Made by a program: the position numbers and the translations under genes | The notes under the pieces: model-generated | Told to the model about the DNA's origin: nothing | What the model saw: only the letters and a program-made list of their open reading frames with translations | Database searches by the model: none | Part shown: positions 35,813 to 43,589 of the stretch, one piece after another | How the letters are laid out: each line of letters begins with the position of its first letter | How positions within the stretch are numbered: the first letter of the stretch is position 1 | Source: Nostoc sp. TH1S01 | GTDB taxonomy: Bacteria > Cyanobacteriota > Cyanobacteriia > Cyanobacteriales > Nostocaceae | Assembly: GCA_018993265.1 (NCBI GenBank) | Contig: JAGKSW010000122.1 | Location: 1 to 43,846, forward strand | Reading direction: 5' to 3' | Length of the DNA stretch: 43,846 nucleotides

Positions 35813-36430
35813 ATGACCCAAGCTTTACCAAAGATAGTTACTTTGAACGAATTTATCGCTTGGTATCCAGACAACTCTGGGGTACGTTACGAACTCCATA
35901 ATGGGGAAATTGTTGAAATGCCACAGCCTACAGGGAAACATGAAAGAATAAAGGGATTTTCGGCTGCTGAATTAACTTTAGAGTTTAGACGATTAAACCT
36001 GCCCTACTTTATTCCAAATCAAGCAATAGTCAAGCCGCCAGAAAGAGAATCAGGCTATTTCCCAGATGTCTTAATCCTCAATGACACTGCTCTAGTCGAT
36101 GAGCCGCTTTGGGAAAAATCTTCTACTGTGACTAAGGGTACCTCAATTCCTTTAGTGATTGAGGTTGTCAGTACTAACTGGCGTGATGATTACTATCTCA
36201 AAGTTGCAGATTATGAGGAGATGGGTATTCCTGAATATTGGATTATTGATTATGCTGCTTTGGGCGCTAAGAAATTTATTGGGAATCCCAAACAAGCTAC
36301 TCTCTCAATCTATCAACTCATTGATGGGGAGTATCAAGTCAGTCAGTTTCGGGGTAACGATAAAATTATATCTCCTACTTTCCCTGAGTTAAATTTGACG
36401 GCAGAACAAGTTTTTAACGCTGGTCAATAA
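35813..36430 (+). CDS. Uma2-family (DUF820) PD-(D/E)XK nuclease-like protein, second copy
   Basis: The 205-aa protein shares the Uma2 layout with the gene at 13519: LNEFIAWYPD and YELHNGEIVEM at the start, a central SGYFPDVLILND, then IPLVIEVVSTNWRDDYYLKVADYEEMGIPEYWIIDY, with the E-V-V-S core and the K-x-x-x-Y-x-x-x-G-I-P-E-Y-W helix. The final part (TLSIYQLIDGEYQ) follows the typical beta-strands. Role unknown as for the family. A strong bidirectional terminator follows. Confidence 0.88.
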   Translation: MTQALPKIVTLNEFIAWYPDNSGVRYELHNGEIVEMPQPTGKHERIKGFSAAELTLEFRRLNLPYFIPNQAIVKPPERESGYFPDVLILNDTALVDEPLWEKSSTVTKGTSIPLVIEVVSTNWRDDYYLKVADYEEMGIPEYWIIDYAALGAKKFIGNPKQATLSIYQLIDGEYQVSQFRGNDKIISPTFPELNLTAEQVFNAGQ

Positions 36431-36474
36431 GTATTAATTTCAGTGGTATTGACCTCAAAATGATAGAAATTATC

Positions 36475-36510
36475 AAAAAAGCGTCGCTAGAAGCCTAGCA
36501 ACGCTTTTTT
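36475..36510. terminator. Bidirectional terminator between Uma2 copy 2 and the small membrane protein
   Basis: AAAAAAGCGT and ACGCTTTTTT form a 10-bp stem, with an inner GCTAG/CTAGC helix and a 4-base loop. The A/T ends make it work on both strands. Confidence 0.88.
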
Positions 36511-36539
36511 AATGCTGATTAACTCAGGTGGACTTGAGA

Positions 36540-36731
36540 TTACTCTGAGGTTTTGTGTAATTGATATGTCAGGGATTGCTGATTATTTGGCACTACATCA
36601 TTTGAGGAATAATGGGCGATGACAAATAGAGGTAGAGTTAAGGTTAACAAAGCGATCGCGGTTCCCACAAAGTCTGCCAAACGATGGGAATATGTATCGG
36701 TAGTGTTTGCAGACTGACTATTTGAATCCAT
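36540..36731 (-). CDS. Small membrane protein, 63 aa
   Basis: It has a polar start (MDSNSQSANTTDTYSHRLADF), one transmembrane segment (VGTAIALLTLTLPLFVIAHYSS, about 22-43) and a polar tail. The basic/aromatic SHRLADF stretch before the helix and the final tail make it look like a single-pass protein. No family is recognised. It is transcribed toward the bidirectional terminator. Its start ATG is followed on the upstream side by a 797-bp gene-free region. Confidence 0.6.
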   Translation of the reverse strand: MDSNSQSANTTDTYSHRLADFVGTAIALLTLTLPLFVIAHYSSNDVVPNNQQSLTYQLHKTSE

Positions 36732-37528
36732 ACAAATTTGAATTTTTTCAACTCACTTGATAAGTTTGATCTCTCGAAAAGCGTCTTGATGCCATTTTAG
36801 CGATTTTTTACTAGCTACTGTGTAGCAGTCAAAAAAGTGAACCAGTTTGGCAGGTGTCATAACAATAATTTTATCTCCGACAAGATTGATACAAAGTTAC
36901 AGAAAAACATTCCGGAATTATCTAAGTGACTAATATGTTACGATTCCTTACTATGATTTGCCAAGTTTTGGTTAAGCAAAGGTTAATAAATTGCATCAAA
37001 AACTACATTTTTGCTTTTGTGTCTATAGAAATTGATCACTTATCTTAAAGCAATTGTTTAGATTATAACATCTGAAAATACTCGATATAGGCTGGTTTTA
37101 CAGGTTTAGATGATTTTACTCACAAGCAAGGTCTACCGAAATATCACTGAAGAGTTTGATGTTTTTTACTATCAACCCCAGCGGGCAAGCAACCAAATAA
37201 AATTGGCTAATAATTAGTAAATCAGTAGACGAAAATATACTCTAAATCAGCATAGACATATTCACTGTCTAGCAATAGCTAATTCAGTGATCACACGAAA
37301 AACAGATTTGTTAATTCACTATACTAGTGTTATGTAACATTACTTTGGGCTTGTCAATCTATACATAGGTAGAGTAAAAATACCTTGAGAATTAGAGAAA
37401 GCGATCGCTACATATTTCAGATTTACGACTATTAACTAAATCAAAGTTTGGTGACAAATTAATTACATAAAAAACCGCCACTAAATAATGGCGGTTGTCT
37501 GGTTAAGCAATCGGAGGGTAATTAAAGA
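36732..37528. other. Gene-free 797-bp region
   Basis: This AT-rich region between the small membrane protein and the DUF362 gene holds no open frame worth calling, no tRNA and no known small RNA. It contains the hairpin at 37473-37496. The rest probably holds the small protein's promoter. Its length is unusual here and an unannotated RNA cannot be excluded. Confidence 0.45.
37473..37496 (-). terminator. Terminator hairpin of the DUF362 unit
   Basis: AACCGCCA and TGGCGGTT form an 8-bp stem around 8 bases, followed on the minus strand by T's. It lies about 30 bases beyond the 21-aa ORF and ends that transcript. Confidence 0.85.
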
Positions 37529-37594
37529 TTACTCTGCAAATTTTGCCGTAGCTGTAGCTGATTTTGCACTTACTAATTCTCTAAAATTGTCCAT
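37529..37594 (-). CDS. Possible 21-residue protein cotranscribed with the DUF362 gene
   Basis: The frame MDNFRELVSAKSATATAKFAE starts 5 bases after the DUF362 stop codon, has AGAGG about 10 bases upstream (inside the DUF362 end) and ends just before the terminator. It is rich in Ala, Lys and Ser/Thr. No family is recognised. Position between stop and terminator argues for translation. It may be a conserved tiny protein or chance. Confidence 0.45.
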   Translation of the reverse strand: MDNFRELVSAKSATATAKFAE

Positions 37595-37599
37595 TTAAA

Positions 37600-38571
37600 C
37601 TAACCTCTGCTGTATGTATTCATGGGTTCCTTGATAAATCGAATGTAAAGATGTTTAAAGGTAGATTTAATCACGCGAGGCATAGCAAAATCAATTGGCA
37701 TTAACTTATCTGGTAAACGCCAATCTTGGATTTGTAATAAATCGGGATGTAAAAGCGGAAACTCAATTTCATCAAGTTCAGGACAAACCCCAAGCCTTTG
37801 GGAAGCAGCAACAGTAGGAACTTGCTGCGGTGGAACATTGAGAATTTCTACCATAGCTCTATCTAAAGCAAATACATCAGCAGCTGCGGCTAAAATTCCT
37901 AAATTCCGAGGTTCGCCACCACTAGGGCCATTACCTTCATGACCAATAATGCCATCTAAAATTGTTAAATCTGTGTTGATGGTTTTCGCTGTTTCTACTA
38001 ACATCTCTCCAAAACGATTGGCATCCTTCCCTGCTTCCATGTGCCACCAAGCTTTCATCTTACCGGGAACGCAACCAAACAAATTTTTCACACCCAATGT
38101 TAAAGTCAATTGCATGTGCGATTTGACTTTGGGCAAATTAATAATTACATCAGCTTCCATTGCTTCTTTACATAGTAGCAAATGGTTGAAATTTTCGCTG
38201 ACTGTTTGGTAACGCTGACCATGAAATTCAATAATAGGAAGATTGAGTTCTTGGATAAACGGTTGATAACCATTAGCAATGGCTACTCCCTTCGCACTAC
38301 CAAAAGCAGGACTATCACCCAAAAAGGGTTTACCACCAGCTTCGATTACCATTTTGGCAACTTCATAAACCAGTTCAGCGCGAGTAGTACATTCTTTGGT
38401 AGGACGCGCGCCAGTGAGAAGATTAGGCTTTAGTAATACTTTTTGTCCTGGTTTGACAAAAGCTGCTATTCCTCCCAGGGGTTCTAGCAACGTGGTTAAA
38501 GATTCCCGTAAAGCTTCGCTTTCGTAAGACGTAGCCCTGATTAAGCTAACCGATGGTTTGTAAGTCTGCAT
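37600..38571 (-). CDS. DUF362-domain protein
   Basis: The 323-aa protein is of the DUF362 kind. Seen: KVLLKPNLLTGARPTKECTT, GDSPAFGSAKGVA, DVIINLPKVKSHMQLTLTLGVKNLFGCVPG and GNGPSGGEPRNLGIL, which are the core family blocks. The ferredoxin-like Cys clusters attached in some relatives are absent. Function is unknown; family members are thought to bind metal or cofactor. It has no signal peptide. The ATG is at 38571. The upstream 405 bases (38572-38976) hold only AT-rich sequence and an STRR. Confidence 0.88.
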   Translation of the reverse strand: MQTYKPSVSLIRATSYESEALRESLTTLLEPLGGIAAFVKPGQKVLLKPNLLTGARPTKECTTRAELVYEVAKMVIEAGGKPFLGDSPAFGSAKGVAIANGYQPFIQELNLPIIEFHGQRYQTVSENFNHLLLCKEAMEADVIINLPKVKSHMQLTLTLGVKNLFGCVPGKMKAWWHMEAGKDANRFGEMLVETAKTINTDLTILDGIIGHEGNGPSGGEPRNLGILAAAADVFALDRAMVEILNVPPQQVPTVAASQRLGVCPELDEIEFPLLHPDLLQIQDWRLPDKLMPIDFAMPRVIKSTFKHLYIRFIKEPMNTYSRG

Positions 38572-38902
38572 GGGTAAATAATTGTGTTGAAGATGGAATA
38601 GAGAAAGTAAGGTTGTGAATATTTGACAACATCTTACATAATATTGAATTTCTTCCCTAGAAGCTTAAACTCAGTATTTCTCAATCCCACCTCACGACAG
38701 TGCGGAAATTAGTTTTAATATCTTGTAGCTATAAATTTTTCTTTATCTTCATAGCAAAATCAGCATCTGTCTCAAGAGATATTTTGTGCAACCTGCCTTA
38801 ATTTTCAAACAGTCTCTAATATTTAATGCTAATTGCACATTTTTATTTATATAAAACTTATATTTGATTTCTGAAAAAAATTCGTACCTCAAAAATTACT
38901 CT

Positions 38903-38934
38903 TTCCTACTCCCCCCTCCCCACTCCCTACTCCC
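38903..38934. repeat. CTACTCCC/ACTCCCC heptad repeat
   Basis: CCTACTCCCCCCTCCCCACTCCCTACTCCC is a short STRR of the same family as 27181-27209. It lies between the DUF362 and lysozyme-like genes. Confidence 0.6.
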
Positions 38935-38976
38935 AGCCTACACAGATAATTTCAATAATCAAACCGGATTCCTATA

Positions 38977-39699
38977 TCAATACCTAAGTGAGTTTATTTG
39001 AGGATTTGATGTTGTCATTGGTGAAAAATTAACGGATGTTGGTTGATTAGCTGCGGCTAATTCTTCCTTTAACATTTTCTGATAAATCTGAGGTAAGGAA
39101 CTACTAATAGAATTTGTTTCTATTCCATATCCTAAACTTGTCCAAGTTGGAGATAAACGGCGTAACACTTCAATGATTTTGCCTTGACGCAGTAGTTTAG
39201 AAATATCAACTCCCCAAACTTGCATATCGTTCAACCAACGGTAAACTACTACATCTTGAAATTCTGGTTCAAAGCTATAAGATGTCCAAAACACCATCCT
39301 CGTCGGGTGGGGATGATAACGAGGTGCAATGTGATACCAAGTGGTGTTAATAATTTGATATCTCCCCGCAGCAGTGGAACAGTTACCTGTATTTGGCCCG
39401 GTAACGATGGTGACACAAATTTCTGGGTGGCGACTCAGGTCTGTTACTTGTTGTCCGCCATACAACAGAGAGTAAGGGCGGTTTCCATTAGCTTCGCTGG
39501 CGGAAATGGTTCGCATCAAGGCGCGAATATAAGGGTCGCCGCCTTTCATGACTAGGGGTGGTTGATTATCATTAAAGACAGGATCAGAAGGCGATCGCAA
39601 GTCTCCAAAAATATACCACTGTAACAAGCATACAAAAGCCAGCAGAGCCGCGATCGGCCCAATTAGTTTTTCAACGCCTTTAAGCTCAAAATTTTTCAG
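38977..39699 (-). CDS. Lambda-type lysozyme-like protein (GH104) with N-terminal membrane anchor
   Basis: The core (about 60-175) resembles lambda-type lysozymes/transglycosylases: AMRTISASEANGNRPYSLLYGG, TDLSRHP and STAAGRYQIINTTW are the family's fold marks, with the Glu of SEANG in the catalytic position. It would cleave peptidoglycan glycan. Extending the frame upstream from the TTG at 39627 gives a hydrophobic anchor (LIGPIAALLAFVCLLQWYIFG). The only ribosome site there is AAAGGAG, 8 bases before a CTG at 39697-39699, so I propose that CTG as the start (240 aa). TTG 39627 (216 aa) is the alternative and would lose the anchor. Family call fairly sure; start uncertain. Confidence 0.7.
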   Translation of the reverse strand: MKNFELKGVEKLIGPIAALLAFVCLLQWYIFGDLRSPSDPVFNDNQPPLVMKGGDPYIRALMRTISASEANGNRPYSLLYGGQQVTDLSRHPEICVTIVTGPNTGNCSTAAGRYQIINTTWYHIAPRYHPHPTRMVFWTSYSFEPEFQDVVVYRWLNDMQVWGVDISKLLRQGKIIEVLRRLSPTWTSLGYGIETNSISSSLPQIYQKMLKEELAAANQPTSVNFSPMTTSNPQINSLRY

Positions 39700-39717
39700 A
39701 TTTGCACTCCTTTGTTG

Positions 39718-39773
39718 TTAATAGTCAATGGTCAATAGTCAATGGTAATTTACCTCAACTATTGACTGTAGAC
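39718..39773. repeat. AATAGTC/AATGGTC heptad repeat with inverted arm
   Basis: AATAGTCAATGGTCAATAGTCAATGG units precede CTCAACTATTGACTG in the opposite sense. It separates the lysozyme-like and epimerase-like genes. Confidence 0.65.
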
Positions 39774-40430
39774 TCAGCATTGCTGAAATAACTCTCCAAA
39801 GGTTTTAGCACTAGCTTCTGGTTTAGCAATAATCTCCACAATTTTATTGCGGGCTGCTGGTTCAAAGAGTGCTTCAACAGAAACTTGGGCGACTTTTTGG
39901 CGAGGAATACTACCATCGAATAATGTATCTGCACTCTGCATCACGATAGCATCAGTATTATCTTCATTTTTTAAACCGCCAGGTCGCACAATTGTATAGG
40001 TGAGACCACTTTTTTGAATGTACTCCTCGGCTTGCTTTTTCCAGACTAAAATCAACCAGAACAGATTTAAGGGATGGAATAACTGAGATGTACACAACGA
40101 AGAAACCAACACAAAATGCTCTATTCCCTTGGCTTTAGCAGCATCCACTAAATTTTTTGTACCTTCAAAATCTACTTTATATGGCCCTGTCGGATCAAAA
40201 CTTGGTTTTGCCCCAGTCGCACATAGCAATACAGTACTATCTCCTAAAGCAGTAGTGAGACTGTCGGGTTGCAATACATCGCCAACAACCAACTCAACAT
40301 CAGGAGGTAAAATTGCTTTAGCTTTCTGGACATCCCGCACTAAAGCACGCACGGGAATATTACGCGCTACTAACTCTTGGACAATTCGGCGACCTGTTTC
40401 ACCTGTGGCCCCTGCAACAAATGCTTTCAT
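39774..40430 (-). CDS. NAD(P)-binding, epimerase-like (atypical SDR) protein, second copy
   Basis: The 218-aa protein starts at ATG 40430 (MKAFVAGATGETGRRIVQELV), where GATGETG is the dinucleotide loop. SSLCTSQ and TYTIVRPGGLKNED follow at the usual places. It resembles Ycf39/HCF244-type and related atypical SDRs. The frame opens further upstream, but the upstream codons lack an organised start. The RPGGLK signature is shared with the protein at 10607-11284. Substrate unknown; a role in photosystem or quinone biology is only a guess. Confidence 0.85.
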   Translation of the reverse strand: MKAFVAGATGETGRRIVQELVARNIPVRALVRDVQKAKAILPPDVELVVGDVLQPDSLTTALGDSTVLLCATGAKPSFDPTGPYKVDFEGTKNLVDAAKAKGIEHFVLVSSLCTSQLFHPLNLFWLILVWKKQAEEYIQKSGLTYTIVRPGGLKNEDNTDAIVMQSADTLFDGSIPRQKVAQVSVEALFEPAARNKIVEIIAKPEASAKTFGELFQQC

Positions 40431-40602
40431 GACAAACGCTACCCTAAAAACTCGTATGTGGTTTATCCGTATTTTAGTAATTTCATAAAGTTTATGACGG
40501 AACATTGAAATTTCCGCCAAAATAGTATCTTACGTGCGAAATCACCCAAGTAAGCTGGGAATCATAAATATAGCCAAACGCCATCTCAGAGGGGAATGCT
40601 TG

Positions 40603-41280
40603 ATGCTTTCAACAAACGGCGAATATCAATCCTTAGATATAAAAGAAACTGTTTTACCTGTAGAAACCAACCTAGAAACTAATGATGTAGTTTCTGAGAC
40701 AAATTTTGACCATCAAACCCGATTTTGCGGTTGCTACAGCGATTATATGGAGATGTATGCTCCAGTAGATCAAGTTGCAGAATATCTCAATGCTCATTCG
40801 TCGTGGTTTACACGTTGTGCTGAACCAATGAAGGTACAGCCACTGGGAGAAAATGGCTACGCTTTGATTATTGGTCGTTTCGGTTCTTTTGGCTATGAAG
40901 TAGAACCGAAAGTTGGTTTAGAACTTTTACCACCGGAAGCGGGAATATATCGTATTCGGACGATCCCCATTCCTGACTATCAAGCACCAGGTTACGATGT
41001 AGATTATCGAGCATCAATGCAATTAAAAGAGTATCCCAGTGATGATGCGGCGATTTCCGGTCAGGTAACGCGAGTTGAATGGGATTTAGATTTAAAGGTT
41101 TATCTTCACTTTCCGAGATTTATCCAACGATTGCCCCAGTCTCTCATTCAATCTACAGGCGATCGCTTACTGAATCAAATTGTTCGTCAAGTCTCTCTCC
41201 GCTTAACCCGCAAAGTTCAAGAAGACTTTCATCAATCTTTGGGTATACCTTTTCCTGCTAATTCTAAGAAGAAGCGTTGA
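40603..41280 (+). CDS. DUF1997 family protein
   Basis: The 226-aa protein has a variable acidic N-terminus, then FCGCYSDYMEMYAPVDQVAEYLNAHSSWFTRCAEPMKVQPLGENGYALIIGRFGSFGYEVEPKVGL, the DUF1997 hallmark of cyanobacteria and plastids, and a lipid/START-like fold is likely. No enzyme motif or membrane segment is seen. The ATG at 40603 follows GAGGGG; an earlier frame start at 40534 is less likely. Convergent with the DUF4079 gene, with a heptad repeat between. Function unknown. Confidence 0.85.
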   Translation: MLSTNGEYQSLDIKETVLPVETNLETNDVVSETNFDHQTRFCGCYSDYMEMYAPVDQVAEYLNAHSSWFTRCAEPMKVQPLGENGYALIIGRFGSFGYEVEPKVGLELLPPEAGIYRIRTIPIPDYQAPGYDVDYRASMQLKEYPSDDAAISGQVTRVEWDLDLKVYLHFPRFIQRLPQSLIQSTGDRLLNQIVRQVSLRLTRKVQEDFHQSLGIPFPANSKKKR

Positions 41281-41287
41281 ATCAACT

Positions 41288-41356
41288 AAAGTATGAAGTC
41301 TGAAGTCTGAAGTCTGAAAAATAATTTTAGACTTCATAATTCATACTTCATACTTC
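41288..41356. repeat. Heptad repeat hairpin between DUF1997 and DUF4079 genes
   Basis: AAGTATGAAGTCTGAAGTCTGAAG on the left and GACTTCATAATTCATACTTC on the right make a fold-back array. It lies between two converging genes. Confidence 0.8.
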
Positions 41357-41369
41357 TGTTGACTAATAA

Positions 41370-41840
41370 TTAAGCATTAGTCAAAATTCTTTGTACAATT
41401 TGCACGCCAGTAATAGCCTGCCAAGTAAATAAACCTAAAATCACAAAATTCAACAAAATGTGAGTTATTCTTGCCCAATTGGCTCCTTTTTGCATAAAAG
41501 GAGATAGAGCAGCAGAAAATGCTACTAAACTAGTCATTCCTAGCCCCGCCAGCAAGTGCGGCCCGACAAATAACTTACCGTTATTAATATAGGTAACAGC
41601 CATCCCACCAACTGCACCGGCTACCATCAAAGCTAAGATGATAGACCCCATTTGGTAGTGTTTGATATTAAATTTGCCTTTGATCAGTTCTTTCTTTTCT
41701 TCACCTTGAGCGTTTCTGGTACGCTGTACTTGCAATCCCAAATAAGCAGCATAAAGTGAAAGCGCCAAAAGTACCCACATCATTAGCGGGTGGAAAAAGT
41801 TAAGCCAGTATTTCACCGCGGGAGACAGTTCCAGACTCAT
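41370..41840 (-). CDS. DUF4079 membrane protein
   Basis: The 156-aa protein has four hydrophobic segments (WVLLALSLYAAYLGL, YQMGSIILALMVAGAVGGMAV, LLAGLGMTSLVAFSAAL and ILLNFVILGLFTWQAI). NFFHPLMMWVLLALSLYAAYLG and NWARITHILLNFVILGLFTWQ match DUF4079 of cyanobacteria. Histidines (FFHPLM, KHYQMG, GPHLLAG, THILLN) face the membrane and may bind heme, but this is inference. The start ATG is 41840; an upstream TTG is less likely. Confidence 0.85.
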   Translation of the reverse strand: MSLELSPAVKYWLNFFHPLMMWVLLALSLYAAYLGLQVQRTRNAQGEEKKELIKGKFNIKHYQMGSIILALMVAGAVGGMAVTYINNGKLFVGPHLLAGLGMTSLVAFSAALSPFMQKGANWARITHILLNFVILGLFTWQAITGVQIVQRILTNA

Positions 41841-41894
41841 CGTGTTCTCGCCCAATTCTTAAATCTTAATAAAAATTAGCACAAGTCTAAGGGT

Positions 41895-41925
41895 AATTCG
41901 TAATTCGGAGTTCGTAATTTGTAAT
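41895..41925. repeat. GTAATTC/GTAATTT heptad repeat
   Basis: GTAATTCGTAATTCGGAGTTCGTAATTTGTAATT units are a short STRR of a further family, upstream of the ankyrin gene and the DUF4079 start. Confidence 0.6.
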
Positions 41926-42048
41926 TAATTAGGCGTGATGGGTTGCGTTTACTCAACATTCAATACTTTCCTAAAACAACCCTATTGCAAAAGTACCTAA
42001 AGAATTTCAAACTATAGATGAGAAAATTGCCTGGGCAGGATTTGATTC

Positions 42049-43326
42049 ATGACGGAAAACAACGATGTCTTGCTGCTGAAGGCTGCGAAAAGTGGAGATA
42101 TCAAGCGGCTGAGTGAGATTTTAGCGGCTGGTGTCAATATAGATGCGTGCGATCGCGATGGGACGACGGCGTTAATGTATGCTGCTAATGTAGGCTACAC
42201 CGAAATTGTGCGATCGCTTTTAGATGCCGGGGCAAATATCAACTTACCAAGAAAACGCTATGGTTTAACGGCGTTGATGTTGGCTGCAAGTAATAAACAA
42301 ATAGATATTGTGCAGCTTTTAATATCTAGGGGTGCTGATGTTAATGCTATCAACGAAGATGGCAGCACCGCATTAATGGCAGCTGCACTCAAAGGTTATA
42401 TAGAAATAGTCCGAATATTACACGCGGCTGGTGCGAAAGTAAATATTGCCGATAAAGATGATGACACTGCTTTGAAATTGGCAGTCAAACAAGGACACCC
42501 CGCAATTGTGCAATTAATAGCACAAAATGGCGCAGATGTAAATCTTCAAGATGAAGATGGCGAAACACTTTTGATGATTGCGGCGGATGTGGGAAATTTA
42601 GAAATTGTCCAAGCATTGTTAGCCACAGGTGCAGATGTTAACTTACAAAACAGCGATGGGGGTACAGCATTATTAGCTGCGGCTGCGGCTGGTAATAGTG
42701 CGATCGCCTCTGCTTTACTAGATAAAGATGCACAAGTTAATCTGCAAGACCAAGACGGTGAAACAGCATTACATATTGCCGTTGTCGAAGGACATCTTGA
42801 CGTAGTGCAAGTTTTACTCAGTCGGGGTGCAAATGTCCAAATTAGAAATAACTTAGGCGACACACCCATATTAGTCGCAGTCTTGCAAGGACACAGCGAA
42901 ATTCTCGAAGCCCTGCTGCGTGCTGGCGCAAACTCCTATGGAGAATTAGAAATTCCTTTAATGGCTGCTATATCCTTGGGACACACCAAAACAGTCCAAG
43001 TATTATTAGACTATGGCGCTAATCCCAATACTTTAGGCAATGACAGTCAGACAGCACTACTCAAAGCTGCTAAACGCAATCAAATAGAAATCATTCAACT
43101 GTTAGTAGCCAAAGGTGCAAATGTCAATTTTCAAGACATAGCCGGAGCCACAGCATTAATGTGGGCTGCCTCTGGAGGCTACACTGAAACTGTGCAGATA
43201 TTACTCCAAGCTGGCGCAAATTTGAATTTAAAGAATCGTGGTGCTTATACAGCTTTGATGCTGGCAGAATTTAATGGCTATCAAGATATCGTCAAACTTT
43301 TGCAAACAGCCGGCGCACAAGAATAA
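42049..43326 (+). CDS. Ankyrin-repeat protein (about 12-13 repeats)
   Basis: The 425-aa protein is made nearly entirely of ankyrin repeats of 33 residues, each with the G-x-T-A-L-x-x-A-A pattern, GxxxIVxxLL and a GADVN turn. Examples: DGTTALMYAANVGYTEIVRSLLDAGANIN, DGSTALMAAALKGYIEIVRIL and GDTPILVAVLQGHSEILEALLRAGA. It has no signal peptide or other domain, so it is probably a cytoplasmic protein-protein scaffold. The ATG at 42049 has a weak ribosome site. Ligand unknown. Repeats are well kept and evenly spaced, with one repeat near 290-310 shortened. Confidence 0.95.
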   Translation: MTENNDVLLLKAAKSGDIKRLSEILAAGVNIDACDRDGTTALMYAANVGYTEIVRSLLDAGANINLPRKRYGLTALMLAASNKQIDIVQLLISRGADVNAINEDGSTALMAAALKGYIEIVRILHAAGAKVNIADKDDDTALKLAVKQGHPAIVQLIAQNGADVNLQDEDGETLLMIAADVGNLEIVQALLATGADVNLQNSDGGTALLAAAAAGNSAIASALLDKDAQVNLQDQDGETALHIAVVEGHLDVVQVLLSRGANVQIRNNLGDTPILVAVLQGHSEILEALLRAGANSYGELEIPLMAAISLGHTKTVQVLLDYGANPNTLGNDSQTALLKAAKRNQIEIIQLLVAKGANVNFQDIAGATALMWAASGGYTETVQILLQAGANLNLKNRGAYTALMLAEFNGYQDIVKLLQTAGAQE

Positions 43327-43396
43327 TCTTGTGTCTGGTGAAAACCTTTCATGAATCACAGAAAGAAATACAGCAGTTTCGATATTCGTGAAATAC

Positions 43397-43426
43397 TGTA
43401 GAGACGTTACATGTAACGTCTCTACA
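43397..43426. repeat. Perfect 30-bp palindrome
   Basis: TGTAGAGACGTTACA and TGTAACGTCTCTACA are exact reverse complements with no loop. Palindromes with this core (AGAGACGTT...AACGTCTCT) are, in my memory, dispersed in cyanobacterial genomes; only one copy is in this window. It lies 70 bases after the ankyrin gene. Confidence 0.9.
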
Positions 43427-43486
43427 TGGTTTTAGATTTTACGCTTGAACCTCATGTACTCAAAATATGCTGTATTTGTAGCGATA

Positions 43487-43520
43487 GCGAAACCCAACAA
43501 GGTTTGGATGATGTTGGGTT
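43487..43520. repeat. Dispersed AACCCAACA...TGTTGGGTT repeat, copy 2
   Basis: AACCCAACA (43491-43499) and TGTTGGGTT (43512-43520) are exact reverse complements, and the GCGAAACCCAACA part matches 10481-10493. Confidence 0.6.
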
Positions 43521-43589
43521 CCGGGGATTTAATTAGCTAACAAATTTAGGTGGAGGTGATTGTCTGGGCAATTTATCGAAAAATTGGGT

